Source: Actinomycetota bacterium
GTDB lineage: Bacteria > Actinomycetota > AC-67
Direction: 5' to 3'
Assembly: GCA_041658565.1 (NCBI GenBank)
Contig: JBAZZY010000004.1
Span: 61,476-125,475 of the forward strand
DNA: 64,000 nt
In this document: piece by piece, positions 29,001 to 39,104 of the stretch
How the letters are laid out: every line of letters begins with the position of its first letter
How positions within the stretch are numbered: position 1 is the first letter of the stretch
Translations under genes and position numbers: made by a program
The notes under the pieces: generated by a model
What the model was told of the DNA's origin: nothing
What the model saw: the letters and a program-made list of their open reading frames with translations, nothing else
The model's database searches: none

Positions 29001-31065
29001 GGGCCGAAACCGTAATCTGCCCATCCTCGGGCACGCCCCGTTCATCCATGCGGGCGACCTCGGTCACGACCGCTTCACCTCGAGAATCTGTCCGCACCGT
29101 CCCCTTGGCGAACCCTTCGTACGAGAGAAGGGCACCGACTACTGGCGAACCCTCGAAGAACCGCGCGCTCAAGTGCCAGCGAACTTGCTCCCCGACAAAC
29201 ACCGCGCGCGGAGACGAAGTCACGGTCACCTGGTACGCGGGCTTGACGAAGTCTCGCACCTCGATCGCCGTCGAAGCGAGGACCTGATCTCCCACCCTCG
29301 CCTGCAACGTGTACCACCCAGGCGCGACCTGCTCGATAGGGAGAGAACCGATGAAGGTTCCTCGATCACTCGTGGTCACACTGCGGCGCGCGACGACGTA
29401 GGGACCCTCCTCCTCCCACGCGTAGTCGCCGGTGATCTCAAGTGTCACCCGAAGCGGAACCGCCTTTGTGCGCGCGCGCGCAAGCCCCCACAAGCGAACC
29501 AAGTCCGTGGGTCGGTAGACGTGACGCTCCGCGTAAAGAAAACGCCAGTACCCCTCGGGATCGCCTTCGAAAGGGTAGGAGAAGTACTGACTTGTGGGGG
29601 CGCGCCTGAGATCCAACGGGATCACGGCGGACCTGCCGTCGGACGCGGTGACGATGAGATTCCCATCGTCGCCGGTGGGGAAGACGGCAACGCCGTCGGA
29701 CCCCGTCTTCGTCCGGACCTCTCCCGTCGTCGACCGAACCGTCGCGTTTGCTAGAGGGGCCTCCGTCGCAAGATCGTTCACCCAGACCAGAGTCGATGTC
29801 TCGGTGACGGCGACGTAACTGGACACTTCGGTGACCTGGAGCCACGTGAAACTCGGCACGCCATCCAGATCCACTTCGACCAGGTAGTACCCCGGCGGCA
29901 GAGGCCGGGGGAACCGTAGTGAGGACCCCCCTGCCGAATCCTCCAAGTTCGTCCGGAACGACGTCGCGCGAGGCAGACCGCTCGTGTCCACCGGTTCCAA
30001 TTCGGTGTCGTACCCGGACCACCCCGTCGGCAGGGATCGCCCGAGGAGTTTCGTGAACTCATCTGTCCCACGCATGCGATACACCGTGACCGCAACGGCA
30101 GGCGAAGCCGAGTCTCCCCCCGACCAGGCCCCAAGAACCGGGGCGCTGGCGGGGGACGCCTCCCACACCGGCCGATGGAAGGTGATCCGAGGACGCTCTT
30201 CGTCCGGCTCGCCGTCGTCCTCGTCGCTCCCCGTCCGAAACCGGAACGCCAGGTCCTCCTCCGCCTTCAGGTCGGACCCATCCATCCCCACTCCGCGGTC
30301 GAGCCGCACGGCGTACTCCGTCTCTTCCTCCAAATGGAACGGGACGAACACAATGGCACGTCCATGAACTTCGAATCGTCCTCGAACCGCCGGCTCGATG
30401 TGGAATCGCTCTTCAACACGGCGGACCCCACTGTGACTGAACGTCAACTCGATCCCCACATTGGTGGGAACCTCCGTCGCGCGATCACGGGGCAACGTCT
30501 GAACGACCCGCAGCGGTTCCCGAACCTGAATCGCCCATCGGTGGAGCGCACGCGTCCCGGCAGAGTCCATGAGCGCGATGCGGTACATCCCGCCCTCGGC
30601 AAGCACTCGACTCGGACGAAGGTGAAATCTCGTGCCGGCCGACGGAATGGCGTCGGCTTTCTCTCCTACCTGCTCAACCTCGAACTTCACCGGAGGTTCG
30701 CTTCGCAGCCGTTCAGCGAGGGCGGCGGCCCCGATGCTCGTCGACGACTCGAAAAGAAACGAACTTCCCGGCGCGACTCCCGAGGAGTCCGCCTCGGCCG
30801 CGACCAGTTTGTAGCAGGCGGTCGAAGGTGCTGGACGGACCGGTCTCCAACGACTTCCTGCCGGAGCCGACGTCCCCACAGTCGGCGCGACACCGCACTC
30901 GACGGGACGGAGAGAGACGGACTTCGGATTGAATACCGCTACCGCCCCAATGGCCAACACCGCGGCCGCAGCCGCAGCAATCTTGCGAGCACCCGGACGC
31001 ACCTCACCCGACTGTGGCCTACGACCCAAGCCCAACGCGCTCATTGCCCCCCGATCATTGATCAT
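26083..31065 (-). CDS. Bacterial alpha-2-macroglobulin-like protein lacking the thioester
   Basis: 1660 residues. A signal anchor (about 28-45, Ala-rich) is followed by MG domains, the bait/central region and the A2M core with DTHGRARVAFRVPDNLTSWRI. The place where the thioester CGEQ is expected (after a YYP..LRSLSVDGG stretch) reads GGDRVDQ at 1238-1244, so there is no Cys and no covalent trap. A similar loss occurs in MagD-type bacterial A2Ms. It is predicted to guard the envelope against proteases or act structurally. Start could be ATG 31065, or ATG 31044 behind a GGGGGG run. It is coupled to the Memo-like gene downstream. Confidence 0.86.
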   Translation of the reverse strand: MINDRGAMSALGLGRRPQSGEVRPGARKIAAAAAAVLAIGAVAVFNPKSVSLRPVECGVAPTVGTSAPAGSRWRPVRPAPSTACYKLVAAEADSSGVAPGSSFLFESSTSIGAAALAERLRSEPPVKFEVEQVGEKADAIPSAGTRFHLRPSRVLAEGGMYRIALMDSAGTRALHRWAIQVREPLRVVQTLPRDRATEVPTNVGIELTFSHSGVRRVEERFHIEPAVRGRFEVHGRAIVFVPFHLEEETEYAVRLDRGVGMDGSDLKAEEDLAFRFRTGSDEDDGEPDEERPRITFHRPVWEASPASAPVLGAWSGGDSASPAVAVTVYRMRGTDEFTKLLGRSLPTGWSGYDTELEPVDTSGLPRATSFRTNLEDSAGGSSLRFPRPLPPGYYLVEVDLDGVPSFTWLQVTEVSSYVAVTETSTLVWVNDLATEAPLANATVRSTTGEVRTKTGSDGVAVFPTGDDGNLIVTASDGRSAVIPLDLRRAPTSQYFSYPFEGDPEGYWRFLYAERHVYRPTDLVRLWGLARARTKAVPLRVTLEITGDYAWEEEGPYVVARRSVTTSDRGTFIGSLPIEQVAPGWYTLQARVGDQVLASTAIEVRDFVKPAYQVTVTSSPRAVFVGEQVRWHLSARFFEGSPVVGALLSYEGFAKGTVRTDSRGEAVVTEVARMDERGVPEDGQITVSAPEGGEGDVAGWGQVQVFSAATSLDAETVIRGKEAIVEGSSARVDLSRINRGESEDWEAGPDAGRRVRARIVRVDWVRVQDGVEYDPIEKASRPTYTEERRESVVGTEETRTDARGRFRIPFPVEKEVSYEILLSAEDDMVRTYSVDLFAWGGEEVASFQLELGEPPPFRVGDRVELAMREGSRALPAGRHRRYIFIKAQKGLRDYSVERVPAYSFAATEKDVPNVSMFGVQFTGKGYRETEPVSVGLDLDARRLKIDVTPNRGRYRPGETANIRVAVRDEADRPVRAEVLVTAVDEALVSLEDGDFDWGNDILSALYEPISSGIWATRASHVTEDPGFGGGGEGEARDEFQDVPLFERVVTDTHGRARVAFRVPDNLTSWRIAAVAVTQDLHAGTSTAGVEVGLPAFIALAMNDSYLVGERPAVRARAYGSALSAGDPLEFTLSAPSLKAEDTVLRGSAFSAVDIPLPPLTEGTHRITIRLTSTAGTDAVVRTINVRDSRLQAVGTGFREASAGEVDLGELGGSRPASLVLTDRNRGRYYPVLRSLSVDGGDRVDQVLARRLSRELLAEYFGEEIREDEAEFKASRYQADDGGIAIYPYADSDVALSARIASLAADRFDRTRLAGYLRHVMNDPKSTRERSIVSLYGLASLSEPLVQDVRLLSEGGDLSAKERLYVGLAAAELGDDDTARRMYSGLVGTFAEAQGRAIRLRVPGSRDDVIEATSLGATLGALLSDEGAPGMFEFSSREIPDDFLTGLEQVGYLTSVLPNLASDPVRISYEQAGERVERTLPRGESLVLRLLPKESRSLGLRVIEGRLGVSWSFPAPIDATAPSDPWLSLRRSYNGTGGSVVNLRVDSLVRISLSWSINKDRAASGCHEVTDLLPSGLRAVTNERMIYADEYAEDEGGTRFPYAVEGQRVSFCVSTDDPDRAPIVYYARAVSTGQFVAEPAVIQSQRVPGNIAFSQPVAVAIG

Positions 31066-31076
31066 TGATCATTGAT
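31053..31076. repeat. Three tandem GATCATT 7-mers at the alpha-2-macroglobulin start
   Basis: Copies lie at 31053-31059, 31060-31066 and 31067-31073, followed by GAT. On the minus strand each copy provides an ATG in a different reading frame (31058, 31065, 31072); only 31065 is in frame with the alpha-2-macroglobulin, together with 31044 downstream. No ribosome site precedes 31065. Confidence 0.85.
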
Positions 31077-31157
31077 GGCCGGATTGTAGCCATGCGCGTG
31101 GTGCGTAACGGTATGTCCGATCGGCCACGATCCTCCGCAGAGGCCCCAGGATGCCGC

Positions 31158-31675
31158 CTACTCGGGCAGGCCGGTGATCCGCAGCGAGGCGCTCGCGCCG
31201 TGGCGGAGATCGATGCTGATAAGCACAGTCGTGTACGCCTCGACGTAGCGAGAGATCCACAAAGGCCCGGCGTCCACCGGGCGCAGCCCAATGTCCCGAA
31301 CCAGCCGCCAGACGATCTCCTTCGCATCCTCATCGTCGCCGCGGACGATGGTGTCGGAGTCAATCACCTCATCGACGTTGGCGAACCGCGAGAGCGGGAT
31401 CTCGTGGAACGCGCACGCGACCCGCGAGCCGGGTGCTCGCGCTGCACTCGATCACGCACGGCAAGGATCACCGCATCCAAACCCGGGATGATCTCGCCGT
31501 TCAAGCCGCACTCGACATTCGCGCCCGGAGCCATGTCGCTTACGCGACGGCATGCGCGCGCGGCGCTGTTCACGGACCGGGATCCGAGGAGGAATACATC
31601 ATGCCCGGCGCGGCCGAGGCGCGCGCCGAGCCCGATCCCCGCGGGCCCGGCCCCTCCTACGAACGCGATTCTCAG
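31158..31675 (-). pseudogene. Broken F420-dependent NADP reductase (Fno/NpdG-like)
   Basis: The N-terminal half reads LRIAFVGGAGPAGIGLGARL, then LLGSR, a Rossmann NADP site, in one frame from CTG 31675. After DAVILAV the frame fails. The C-terminal half resumes in another frame as FHEIPLSRFANVDE, then IVRGDDEDAKE and LRPVDAGPL, clearly Archaeoglobus Fno-like, ending at TAG 31158-31160. About 50 residues of the middle are missing, and the start codon is CTG where the CTGA overlap with the SCP2 stop suggests an ancestral ATGA or GTGA. This looks like a true pseudogene, unless an assembly error is present. The intact enzyme would move hydride between F420H2 and NADP+. Confidence 0.78.
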
Positions 31676-32082
31676 GCGACCGACAGCAGCTTCTGCAGCC
31701 GCGTCAGCAGGCGCGGGTGCGCCAACATCCCTCGCACCTTGACCTCGCCCTTCAGAATCTTGCCTATCAATGCGCGCCCCTGTGTCGTCCGGACATCAGG
31801 CCTCCCCAACCACAGCGGCACGCCCGACATCTCCATCAACGTCGTGGAGTCGCACTCAATCGATAACGCCGGCTTCGTCGCCGCCATGCCCACGGTCAGC
31901 CGCCCCGATCCAAACACGAGCCCCGCGGTCACTTCGGCGTCGACCGCGCGCACATTCACCGCTCCCCTCACCCCATCCAGCAACGACGCCCGGCGGGGGT
32001 GGGTCTCGATGTTCTGGCGCACCAAGTCTGCCAACATGGTCGCAAAGCCGTCGGCCTCCGGCGTAACGACGACGCGCTCCAC
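31672..32082 (-). CDS. SCP2-like sterol/lipid-carrier domain protein
   Basis: 136 residues. The pattern of GLVFGSGRLTVGMAATKPALSIECDSTTLMEMSG followed by LIGKILKGEVKVRG near residue 110 is the SCP2 domain, which binds fatty acyl or sterol-like ligands in a hydrophobic tunnel. It is followed immediately by the broken Fno gene and preceded by a second SCP2 protein with 3 bp between them, so this is a tandem pair. The ligand is unknown. Confidence 0.78.
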   Translation of the reverse strand: MERVVVTPEADGFATMLADLVRQNIETHPRRASLLDGVRGAVNVRAVDAEVTAGLVFGSGRLTVGMAATKPALSIECDSTTLMEMSGVPLWLGRPDVRTTQGRALIGKILKGEVKVRGMLAHPRLLTRLQKLLSVA

Positions 32083-32085
32083 CGC

Positions 32086-32508
32086 CTATGCCTCGTCGAC
32101 AAACTGCGGCGAAAGAGACGCCGCAAGGTCGACCAATACGTTGGTCGCCTTGACGTAACGAACGATCGTCGGCAAGTCTCCCTTGAGCTTGAGCTTGCCC
32201 TGCATCATGCCCTTGAGCGGGTCGAGTTCCTTGAGGATGACTTCCTTCCAGCGGGAGTACGGCGCGCGAATGATGAACTTCGCCTTCTCGCCTTCTTCCT
32301 GGCCGACGTCGTACTTCGCGCCCCGACACTTCCCGTGCCACAGGTCGATCCACGCCCACACGTCGTTGGGAACGCCCTTGTCGGGTTCAGCCTCAAAGAC
32401 GTACGACAGGTCGCCCTCCCACGTGGCGGCGGCCTCCTCGTAGTCCTTGGACGCGTTGATGAGTTCGACGTACTCGTCCATCCACTCCTTGCTTGGGAAG
32501 ACGCTCAT
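32086..32508 (-). CDS. SCP2-like sterol-transfer family protein
   Basis: 140 residues. The N-terminus FPSKEWMDEYVELINASKDYEEAA is the actinobacterial SCP-2 sterol transfer family start, and the C-terminus has LKGMMQGKLKLKGDLPTIVRY. It lies upstream of the other SCP2 gene on the same strand with a 3-bp gap. Ribosome site GGAGG lies in the leader (32516-32521 complement). It may carry acyl-CoA or isoprenoid lipids; function is inferred from family only. Confidence 0.8.
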   Translation of the reverse strand: MSVFPSKEWMDEYVELINASKDYEEAAATWEGDLSYVFEAEPDKGVPNDVWAWIDLWHGKCRGAKYDVGQEEGEKAKFIIRAPYSRWKEVILKELDPLKGMMQGKLKLKGDLPTIVRYVKATNVLVDLAASLSPQFVDEA

Positions 32509-32585
32509 GCAGTCCCTCCTCCTGGGCCCAACCGGACCCCACGCTCGGTACGCGGGCGGAGTCTACTCAGTGGTGGCGCGAAGAC

Positions 32586-33407
32586 TCAAGCGCGCGAGAC
32601 GAGAACGAACTGAAAGATGAACCCCACTGCGTTGAACACCATGTGCGCAAAGATCGCCGGCACGAGGCTATCCCGTCGCTCAACCACACGTGCAAGCAAG
32701 ATCCCAAGGACGAATATCGGAGGCATGACCAGCGGGATGAAGTGCGCTACCGCGAAGATCGCAGCCGACAGAAAGGTCGCAGGCCACGGCTCCGCCCAGC
32801 GCCTCAGCGCTCGATAGACGAACCCCCTGAAGAAGATCTCCTCAGCGATGGGCGCCAGGATCACGACACCCAGGGCGATCAAGACAAGACTCCACCCACC
32901 CGGCGCATTCTGCAAGGGAATCTGTTCGGGCTGCTCGACCGGACGTCCCGTAACGCGCTCAATTGCTTGAGTCACAACGATGCCGGCGCCGTAAGCCGCG
33001 GCCAATCCAAAACCGGCGGTCTTGAGTCCCAGGATGACGTTCTCACGAGTGAATCCCCGCAAGCCCAGCACTTCATAGTCGGCTCGATGAAGCGCCCGCA
33101 CCCACAGCAGAACAATGCCGGCCAATGCCGTTTCGTTCACGACGATCCCGATCATCGTGACGAGATCCCGATCTTCGACCAGGATGGCAATCGGCACACC
33201 TACGAGCGCAGTGACCACGAGCGCAAGGACCTGAATGGGGATCCCCGCGCGCGCGCGCCAGGGCACCGCGCATCGATCGCTCGACCCAGCCTCACTCGTG
33301 GGCGCGGTTCCTGCGTCGATGAGGTCGAGAGTGCCCCCACAACTGACGCAGTATCGTGCCCAGGCGGAGACCGGCTGCCCGCAGTTCGGGCACGGACGTG
33401 CGCTCAC
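32586..33407 (-). CDS. CPBP intramembrane metalloprotease with N-terminal zinc ribbon
   Basis: 273 residues. A zinc ribbon with Cys6, Cys9, Cys20 and Cys23 (CPNC...CVSC) opens the protein. About seven hydrophobic helices follow. The CPBP catalytic motifs are APIAEEIFFRGF (EExxxR), AHF and FAHMVFNAVG (HxxxN) in the last 100 residues, as in Rce1-like CAAX proteases and bacteriocin-immunity proteins. It is predicted in the cytoplasmic membrane. The zinc ribbon may bind partners. The substrate is unknown. It lies 9 bp after the murA stop, same strand. Confidence 0.86.
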   Translation of the reverse strand: MSARPCPNCGQPVSAWARYCVSCGGTLDLIDAGTAPTSEAGSSDRCAVPWRARAGIPIQVLALVVTALVGVPIAILVEDRDLVTMIGIVVNETALAGIVLLWVRALHRADYEVLGLRGFTRENVILGLKTAGFGLAAAYGAGIVVTQAIERVTGRPVEQPEQIPLQNAPGGWSLVLIALGVVILAPIAEEIFFRGFVYRALRRWAEPWPATFLSAAIFAVAHFIPLVMPPIFVLGILLARVVERRDSLVPAIFAHMVFNAVGFIFQFVLVSRA

Positions 33408-33416
33408 GTGCGACGC

Positions 33417-34697
33417 CTACGCATCAGGCACTTCGTCCCTCGCCGGCGCGCGCACGATGGCGGCGCCCAGCGACGCCAGCTTGGTCTCGAGCGCCTCGTA
33501 CCCCCGGTCGATGTATTCGAGCCCCGTCACCTCGGTCGTTCCTTCGGCGGCGAGTGCCGCGATCACCAGGGCTGCGCCGGCGCGAATGTCGGGCGCGCGC
33601 ACCGGAGCGGCCTGCAACCCAGGCCGTCCACTGATAACGGCATGGTGCCCTTCGGTGCGAATGTCGGCGCCCATCCGGACGAGTTCGTCTACGAACATGA
33701 ACCGGTTCTCGAAGACATTCTCCGTCGCGATACAGGTCCCCTCAGCGACAGAGCACAAGACCATCATCTGGGGTTGCAGGTCCGTGGGAAACCCCGGGTA
33801 GGGCAACGTGACGAAGTCAACGGCGCGCGGACGCACGTGCATCGCGAGGCGAATACCTTCGGGAAGCACTTCGACCTCGGCGCCGGCGTCGGCCAACTTC
33901 GCCAAAACGACCTCCAAGTGATCGGCGCGCGCATTACGGACGGTGACGTCGCCTCCGGTCACCGCGGCCGCTATGAGGAAAGTTCCGGCTTCGAGCCTGT
34001 CGGGGATCACGGTGTGCTCGGCCGTGGGATGAAGCTCGTCCACTCCGTCAACCACGATCGTCTGCGTCCCCGCGCCTGAGATCTGCGATCCCATCGCCAC
34101 CAAGAACGCGGCCAGATCCTGGATCTCGGGGTCGCGCGCGGCGTTCTCGATCACGGTCGTACCCTTGGCCAGCGTCGCCGCCATCACGAGGTTCTCGGTC
34201 GCACCGTGCGAGGGCCAATCCAAGGCGATATCGGCGCCGTGCAGATCGCCGGACGCATCCAGATACCCGTGATCGAAGCCGACCGTCGCCCCCATGCGTT
34301 CAAGGCCCTTGAGATGCAGATCGATCTTGCGTGAACCGATGTTGCATCCGCCCGGCATCGCAACACGCGCGCGCCCCAAACGCGCCAGCATCGGCCCCAA
34401 CACCACGATCGACGCACGCATTTGCCGAACCAGGTCGTACGGCGCCTCGTGCCCCGGCTCCGCAGGAACTGTGATCTCCATCGTGCCGGCGCTTTCACCG
34501 ACCGTGCATCCGAGTCGCTCGAGCAGTCGAGCCATCGTGCCGATGTCGGCGATGTCCGGAACCTCTCGCAGCAGCGTCGTCCCCGGGCACAGCAGCGAAG
34601 CCGCCATCAGCTTGAGTGCGGAGTTCTTCGCTCCGCCCACGCCGACGGCGCCGCGCAGCGGAGTCCCTCCCGAGATTAGGTAGCGGTTCATCGACAC
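33417..34697 (-). CDS. murA: UDP-N-acetylglucosamine 1-carboxyvinyltransferase
   Basis: 426 residues, standard length. It transfers enolpyruvate from PEP to UDP-GlcNAc, the first committed step of peptidoglycan synthesis. The KNSALKLMAA substrate loop (24-33) and the active-site Cys118 in PGGCNIGSRKID, equivalent to E. coli Cys115, are present, so the enzyme should be fosfomycin sensitive. It lies 46 bp downstream of atpC, an arrangement common in actinobacteria. Confidence 0.96.
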   Translation of the reverse strand: MSMNRYLISGGTPLRGAVGVGGAKNSALKLMAASLLCPGTTLLREVPDIADIGTMARLLERLGCTVGESAGTMEITVPAEPGHEAPYDLVRQMRASIVVLGPMLARLGRARVAMPGGCNIGSRKIDLHLKGLERMGATVGFDHGYLDASGDLHGADIALDWPSHGATENLVMAATLAKGTTVIENAARDPEIQDLAAFLVAMGSQISGAGTQTIVVDGVDELHPTAEHTVIPDRLEAGTFLIAAAVTGGDVTVRNARADHLEVVLAKLADAGAEVEVLPEGIRLAMHVRPRAVDFVTLPYPGFPTDLQPQMMVLCSVAEGTCIATENVFENRFMFVDELVRMGADIRTEGHHAVISGRPGLQAAPVRAPDIRAGAALVIAALAAEGTTEVTGLEYIDRGYEALETKLASLGAAIVRAPARDEVPDA

Positions 34698-34743
34698 GAT
34701 TCTATGGGGTGTGCGGCTCCGGGCCCGAGGGCGCGTCGGGAGG

Positions 34744-35141
34744 CTAACCGACCCCGATGATCTGCTGAAGAGCTTCGGCGCGCGCCAACTGCCGCTTCAC
34801 GGCCGCCGATTCCGCCTCCGACGTCAGCCTGCGGCGCAACTCCTCGATCTCGGCCGAGACTGCCGCGGAATCCGCCTGGGACGGCAGAATCGCGTACTCG
34901 GCGAGCACGATCACCTTGTCGTCCTTCACCTGGAGGAAACCACCGTCTACGAGCATTCTCTCCGTGCGGTCACCGCGCTGGATCTTGAGCGCTCCCACGC
35001 CGAGCGCGATCAGTAATGGAGCGCGGCCGGGAAGGATTCCAACATCACCTTCAATCCCGTGCGCCAGCACGAACGTGGCGTCCTCGGCGACGATGACTTC
35101 TCGCTCCGGCGTGACGACCTGGATGGTCAGCGATCCTGCCA

Positions 35142-35142
<1 letters not shown>
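34744..35142 (-). CDS. atpC: F1Fo ATP synthase epsilon subunit
   Basis: 132 residues. The N-terminal beta-sandwich has VTPEREVIVAEDATFVLA and GDVGILPGRAPLL, and a two-helix C-terminal domain follows with EELRRRLTSEAESAA. It belongs to the central stalk and can inhibit ATP hydrolysis. The start overlaps the stop of atpD by one base. Last gene of the operon. Confidence 0.96.
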
Positions 35143-36596
<1,454 letters not shown>

Positions 36597-36622
36597 CTGT
36601 GCTCGCCCCTCTTTACGTCGCT

Positions 36623-37525
36623 CTAGCCGACGGTAGCTTTTTCTTCGGAACGAAGCGCTTCCGCTCCGCCGACAACTTCCATGATCTCACTGGTGATCTC
36701 GGCCTGACGCTCACGGTTCGCAATCCGCGTGTAGACCTTGACCAATTCCTCGCCGTTCTCGGTCGCCGCCTTCATCGCCCGCCGGCGCGCGGCGTGCTCA
36801 CTGGTCGCCGACTCAAGCAAGCAGGCGAAGATGACTGTGTTGACGTAGCGAGGCAACAGGAGCGACAAGATCTCCGACGGCTCGGGCTCGAAGTCGTAAA
36901 GCGGAGTAATCGCGCCCGCCTCCAGCGTGACGTCTTCCTTGCGGATCGGCAGAATCTGCACCGACGTCGCCGACTGACTGCCCGACGACCGGAAATCGGT
37001 GAATGCGATCCGGACCTCGTCGAGTTGTCCCGAGATGAACTCCTCAACCAACGTGGCTCCCAGGGCCTCGGCTGCCTCGAAACGAGGCGTGTCCGAGATC
37101 CCGAGAGTTGAGGACGCGATCGGGTAGTTGCCGAACCGGAAGAACGCCAGTCCCTTCTTGCCGATGACGTGCAAGCGCACATCACGTCCGGCTTCGCGGG
37201 CTTCGCGGATCAGACCGACACCTTCGCGAATGACGCTGGAGTTGTACGAACCCGCCAGCCCCCGGTCGCTGGTGATCACCACGACGCCCGAGGTCTTGAT
37301 CTCATCGCGCGGCTTCAGCAGGGGGAACTCGTGAGCCACCTCTCCGACGCCGGCCAGCTCGCGAATGGCCTCCTGGATCCTGCGTGAGTACGGACGCGCC
37401 TGGGATAACCGGCCCTGGGCTTTGGCGATACGCGAGGCCGCCACCAGTTCCATAGCCCTGGTGATCTTGGTAGTGGACCGGATCGATTCGATCCGGTTCT
37501 GCATCTGCCGTGACTTCGCGCCCAT
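36623..37525 (-). CDS. atpG: F1Fo ATP synthase gamma subunit
   Basis: 300 residues. The N-terminal coiled coil begins RQMQNRIESIRSTTKITRAMELVAASR and the C-terminal one ends NRERQAEITSEIMEVVGGAEAL, the rotor shaft. ITSDRGLAGSYNSSV is the conserved loop. 12 bp separate it from atpA upstream. Confidence 0.97.
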   Translation of the reverse strand: MGAKSRQMQNRIESIRSTTKITRAMELVAASRIAKAQGRLSQARPYSRRIQEAIRELAGVGEVAHEFPLLKPRDEIKTSGVVVITSDRGLAGSYNSSVIREGVGLIREAREAGRDVRLHVIGKKGLAFFRFGNYPIASSTLGISDTPRFEAAEALGATLVEEFISGQLDEVRIAFTDFRSSGSQSATSVQILPIRKEDVTLEAGAITPLYDFEPEPSEILSLLLPRYVNTVIFACLLESATSEHAARRRAMKAATENGEELVKVYTRIANRERQAEITSEIMEVVGGAEALRSEEKATVG

Positions 37526-37537
37526 GCCCGTCGCCCG

Positions 37538-39103
37538 CTAGCTTGCGGAGTTGCCCCGGTTTGCGGCCCGGAATTGCTCGGAGAAGTCCTTGATCGCAGC
37601 CTCGAGCGCGTCCGAGTTCTCCTTGCCGAGGGTCCCTGCCGTTGCCATCTCCTCAACGACGGCCGGCAAGCGCGAGTGGATGAACTCCACCAACTGCGCT
37701 TCGAACCGCTTGACGTCGGAAACCGGCACGTCGTCCAGGGCGCCCTTGGTTCCCGCGAAGATCGCGATGACCTGATCCTCGACCGCAATGGGGGAGAACT
37801 GCGCCTGTTTCAGTAACTCGACCATGCGCCCGCCTCGGGCGATCTGGGCCTGCGACGCCTTGTCGAGTTCGGAGCCGAACGCGGCGAATGCTTCCAACTC
37901 GCGGTAGCTCGCGAGATCCAGACGCAGCGAGCCGGCAACACCCTTCATCGCTTTGACCTGTGCGGAACCACCGACTCGAGACACCGACGTCCCAACGTTG
38001 ATTGCCGGACGCACGCCGGATAGGAACAGGCTCTCATCCAGGAAGATCTGCCCGTCGGTGATCGAAATCACGTTCGTCGGGATGTACCCCGAGATGTCGC
38101 CGCCCTTGGTCTCCACAATTGGGAGCGCCGTCAGCGATCCGCCGCCGAGTTCATCCGACAGCTTCGCCCCGCGCTCGAGCAGCCGCGAGTGCAAGTAGAA
38201 AACGTCTCCGGGGTAGGCCTCACGCCCAGCCGGGCGCCGAAGCAACAGCGAGATCTCGCGGTAGGCCTCGGCCTGCTTGGACAGATCGTCGTACACGACC
38301 AGCGCGTGCTCACCGTTGTACATCCAGTGCTGGCCGATCGCCGAGCCGGAGTAGGGCGCCAGGTACTTGAAGGGCGCCGGGTCACTGGCGCCGGCGACAA
38401 CGACGACCGTGTACTCCAGCGCACCGCTGTCCCGAAGCGCTTGCACAACCTGCGCAACCGTCGAGTCCTTCTGACCGACCGCGACGTAGATGCACTTCAC
38501 CTGACGCGAGGTTCCCCAGAACCTGCGCTGGTTGATGATCGTGTCGATGGCGATCGCGGTCTTGCCGGTCTTCATGTCGCCGATGATCAGCTCTCGCTGT
38601 CCGCGACCGATCGCCGTCATCGCGTCGATAGCCTTGACGCCGGTGTAGAGCGGCTCCTTCACCGGCTGGCGTTGCACCACCGAAGCCGCCTGAACTTCCA
38701 GCGGCCGACGGCCGGCAATCTTCGACGCATCCAAAGGCGGTCCGCCGTCGATCGGATTTCCCAGCGCGTCCACAACGCGGCCGAGCAGCGCATCGCCGAC
38801 GGGAACCGAGAGGATCTCGCCCGTGAGCTTGACCGAATCCCCTTCCTCGATCGACGCGGGGTCGCCGAGAATCACAGCGCCGATCTCGTCTTCGTCGAGG
38901 TTCAACGCGAGACCGAAGACCCCACCGGGGAACTCCAGGCGCTCGTTCGCCATGCAGCGCGGCAATCCCGACACGCGCGCGATTCCGTCGCCGGAGTACG
39001 TGACTCGGCCGACCTCCTCACGTTCGAGCGTCGGCTTGAAGTCCTCGATGTGCTTCCGCAGGACGTTCGATATGTCTTGGGGATCGATAGTCAACTCAGC
39101 CAT
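37538..39103 (-). CDS. atpA: F1Fo ATP synthase alpha subunit
   Basis: 521 residues from ATG 39103, behind GGGAG with about 8-nt spacing; the open frame extends upstream but that part covers atpH and is not translated here. GDMKTGKTAIAID is the P-loop of the non-catalytic site and PAINVGTSVSRVGGSAQ contains the conserved arginine finger. The next gene upstream, atpH, ends 1 bp before this start. Confidence 0.97.
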   Translation of the reverse strand: MAELTIDPQDISNVLRKHIEDFKPTLEREEVGRVTYSGDGIARVSGLPRCMANERLEFPGGVFGLALNLDEDEIGAVILGDPASIEEGDSVKLTGEILSVPVGDALLGRVVDALGNPIDGGPPLDASKIAGRRPLEVQAASVVQRQPVKEPLYTGVKAIDAMTAIGRGQRELIIGDMKTGKTAIAIDTIINQRRFWGTSRQVKCIYVAVGQKDSTVAQVVQALRDSGALEYTVVVVAGASDPAPFKYLAPYSGSAIGQHWMYNGEHALVVYDDLSKQAEAYREISLLLRRPAGREAYPGDVFYLHSRLLERGAKLSDELGGGSLTALPIVETKGGDISGYIPTNVISITDGQIFLDESLFLSGVRPAINVGTSVSRVGGSAQVKAMKGVAGSLRLDLASYRELEAFAAFGSELDKASQAQIARGGRMVELLKQAQFSPIAVEDQVIAIFAGTKGALDDVPVSDVKRFEAQLVEFIHSRLPAVVEEMATAGTLGKENSDALEAAIKDFSEQFRAANRGNSAS

Positions 39104-39104
39104 C

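Noticed and set aside
32493..34079. Plus-strand open frame of 528 codons.
   Set aside because: Antisense to the CPBP protease and murA, which have complete motifs.
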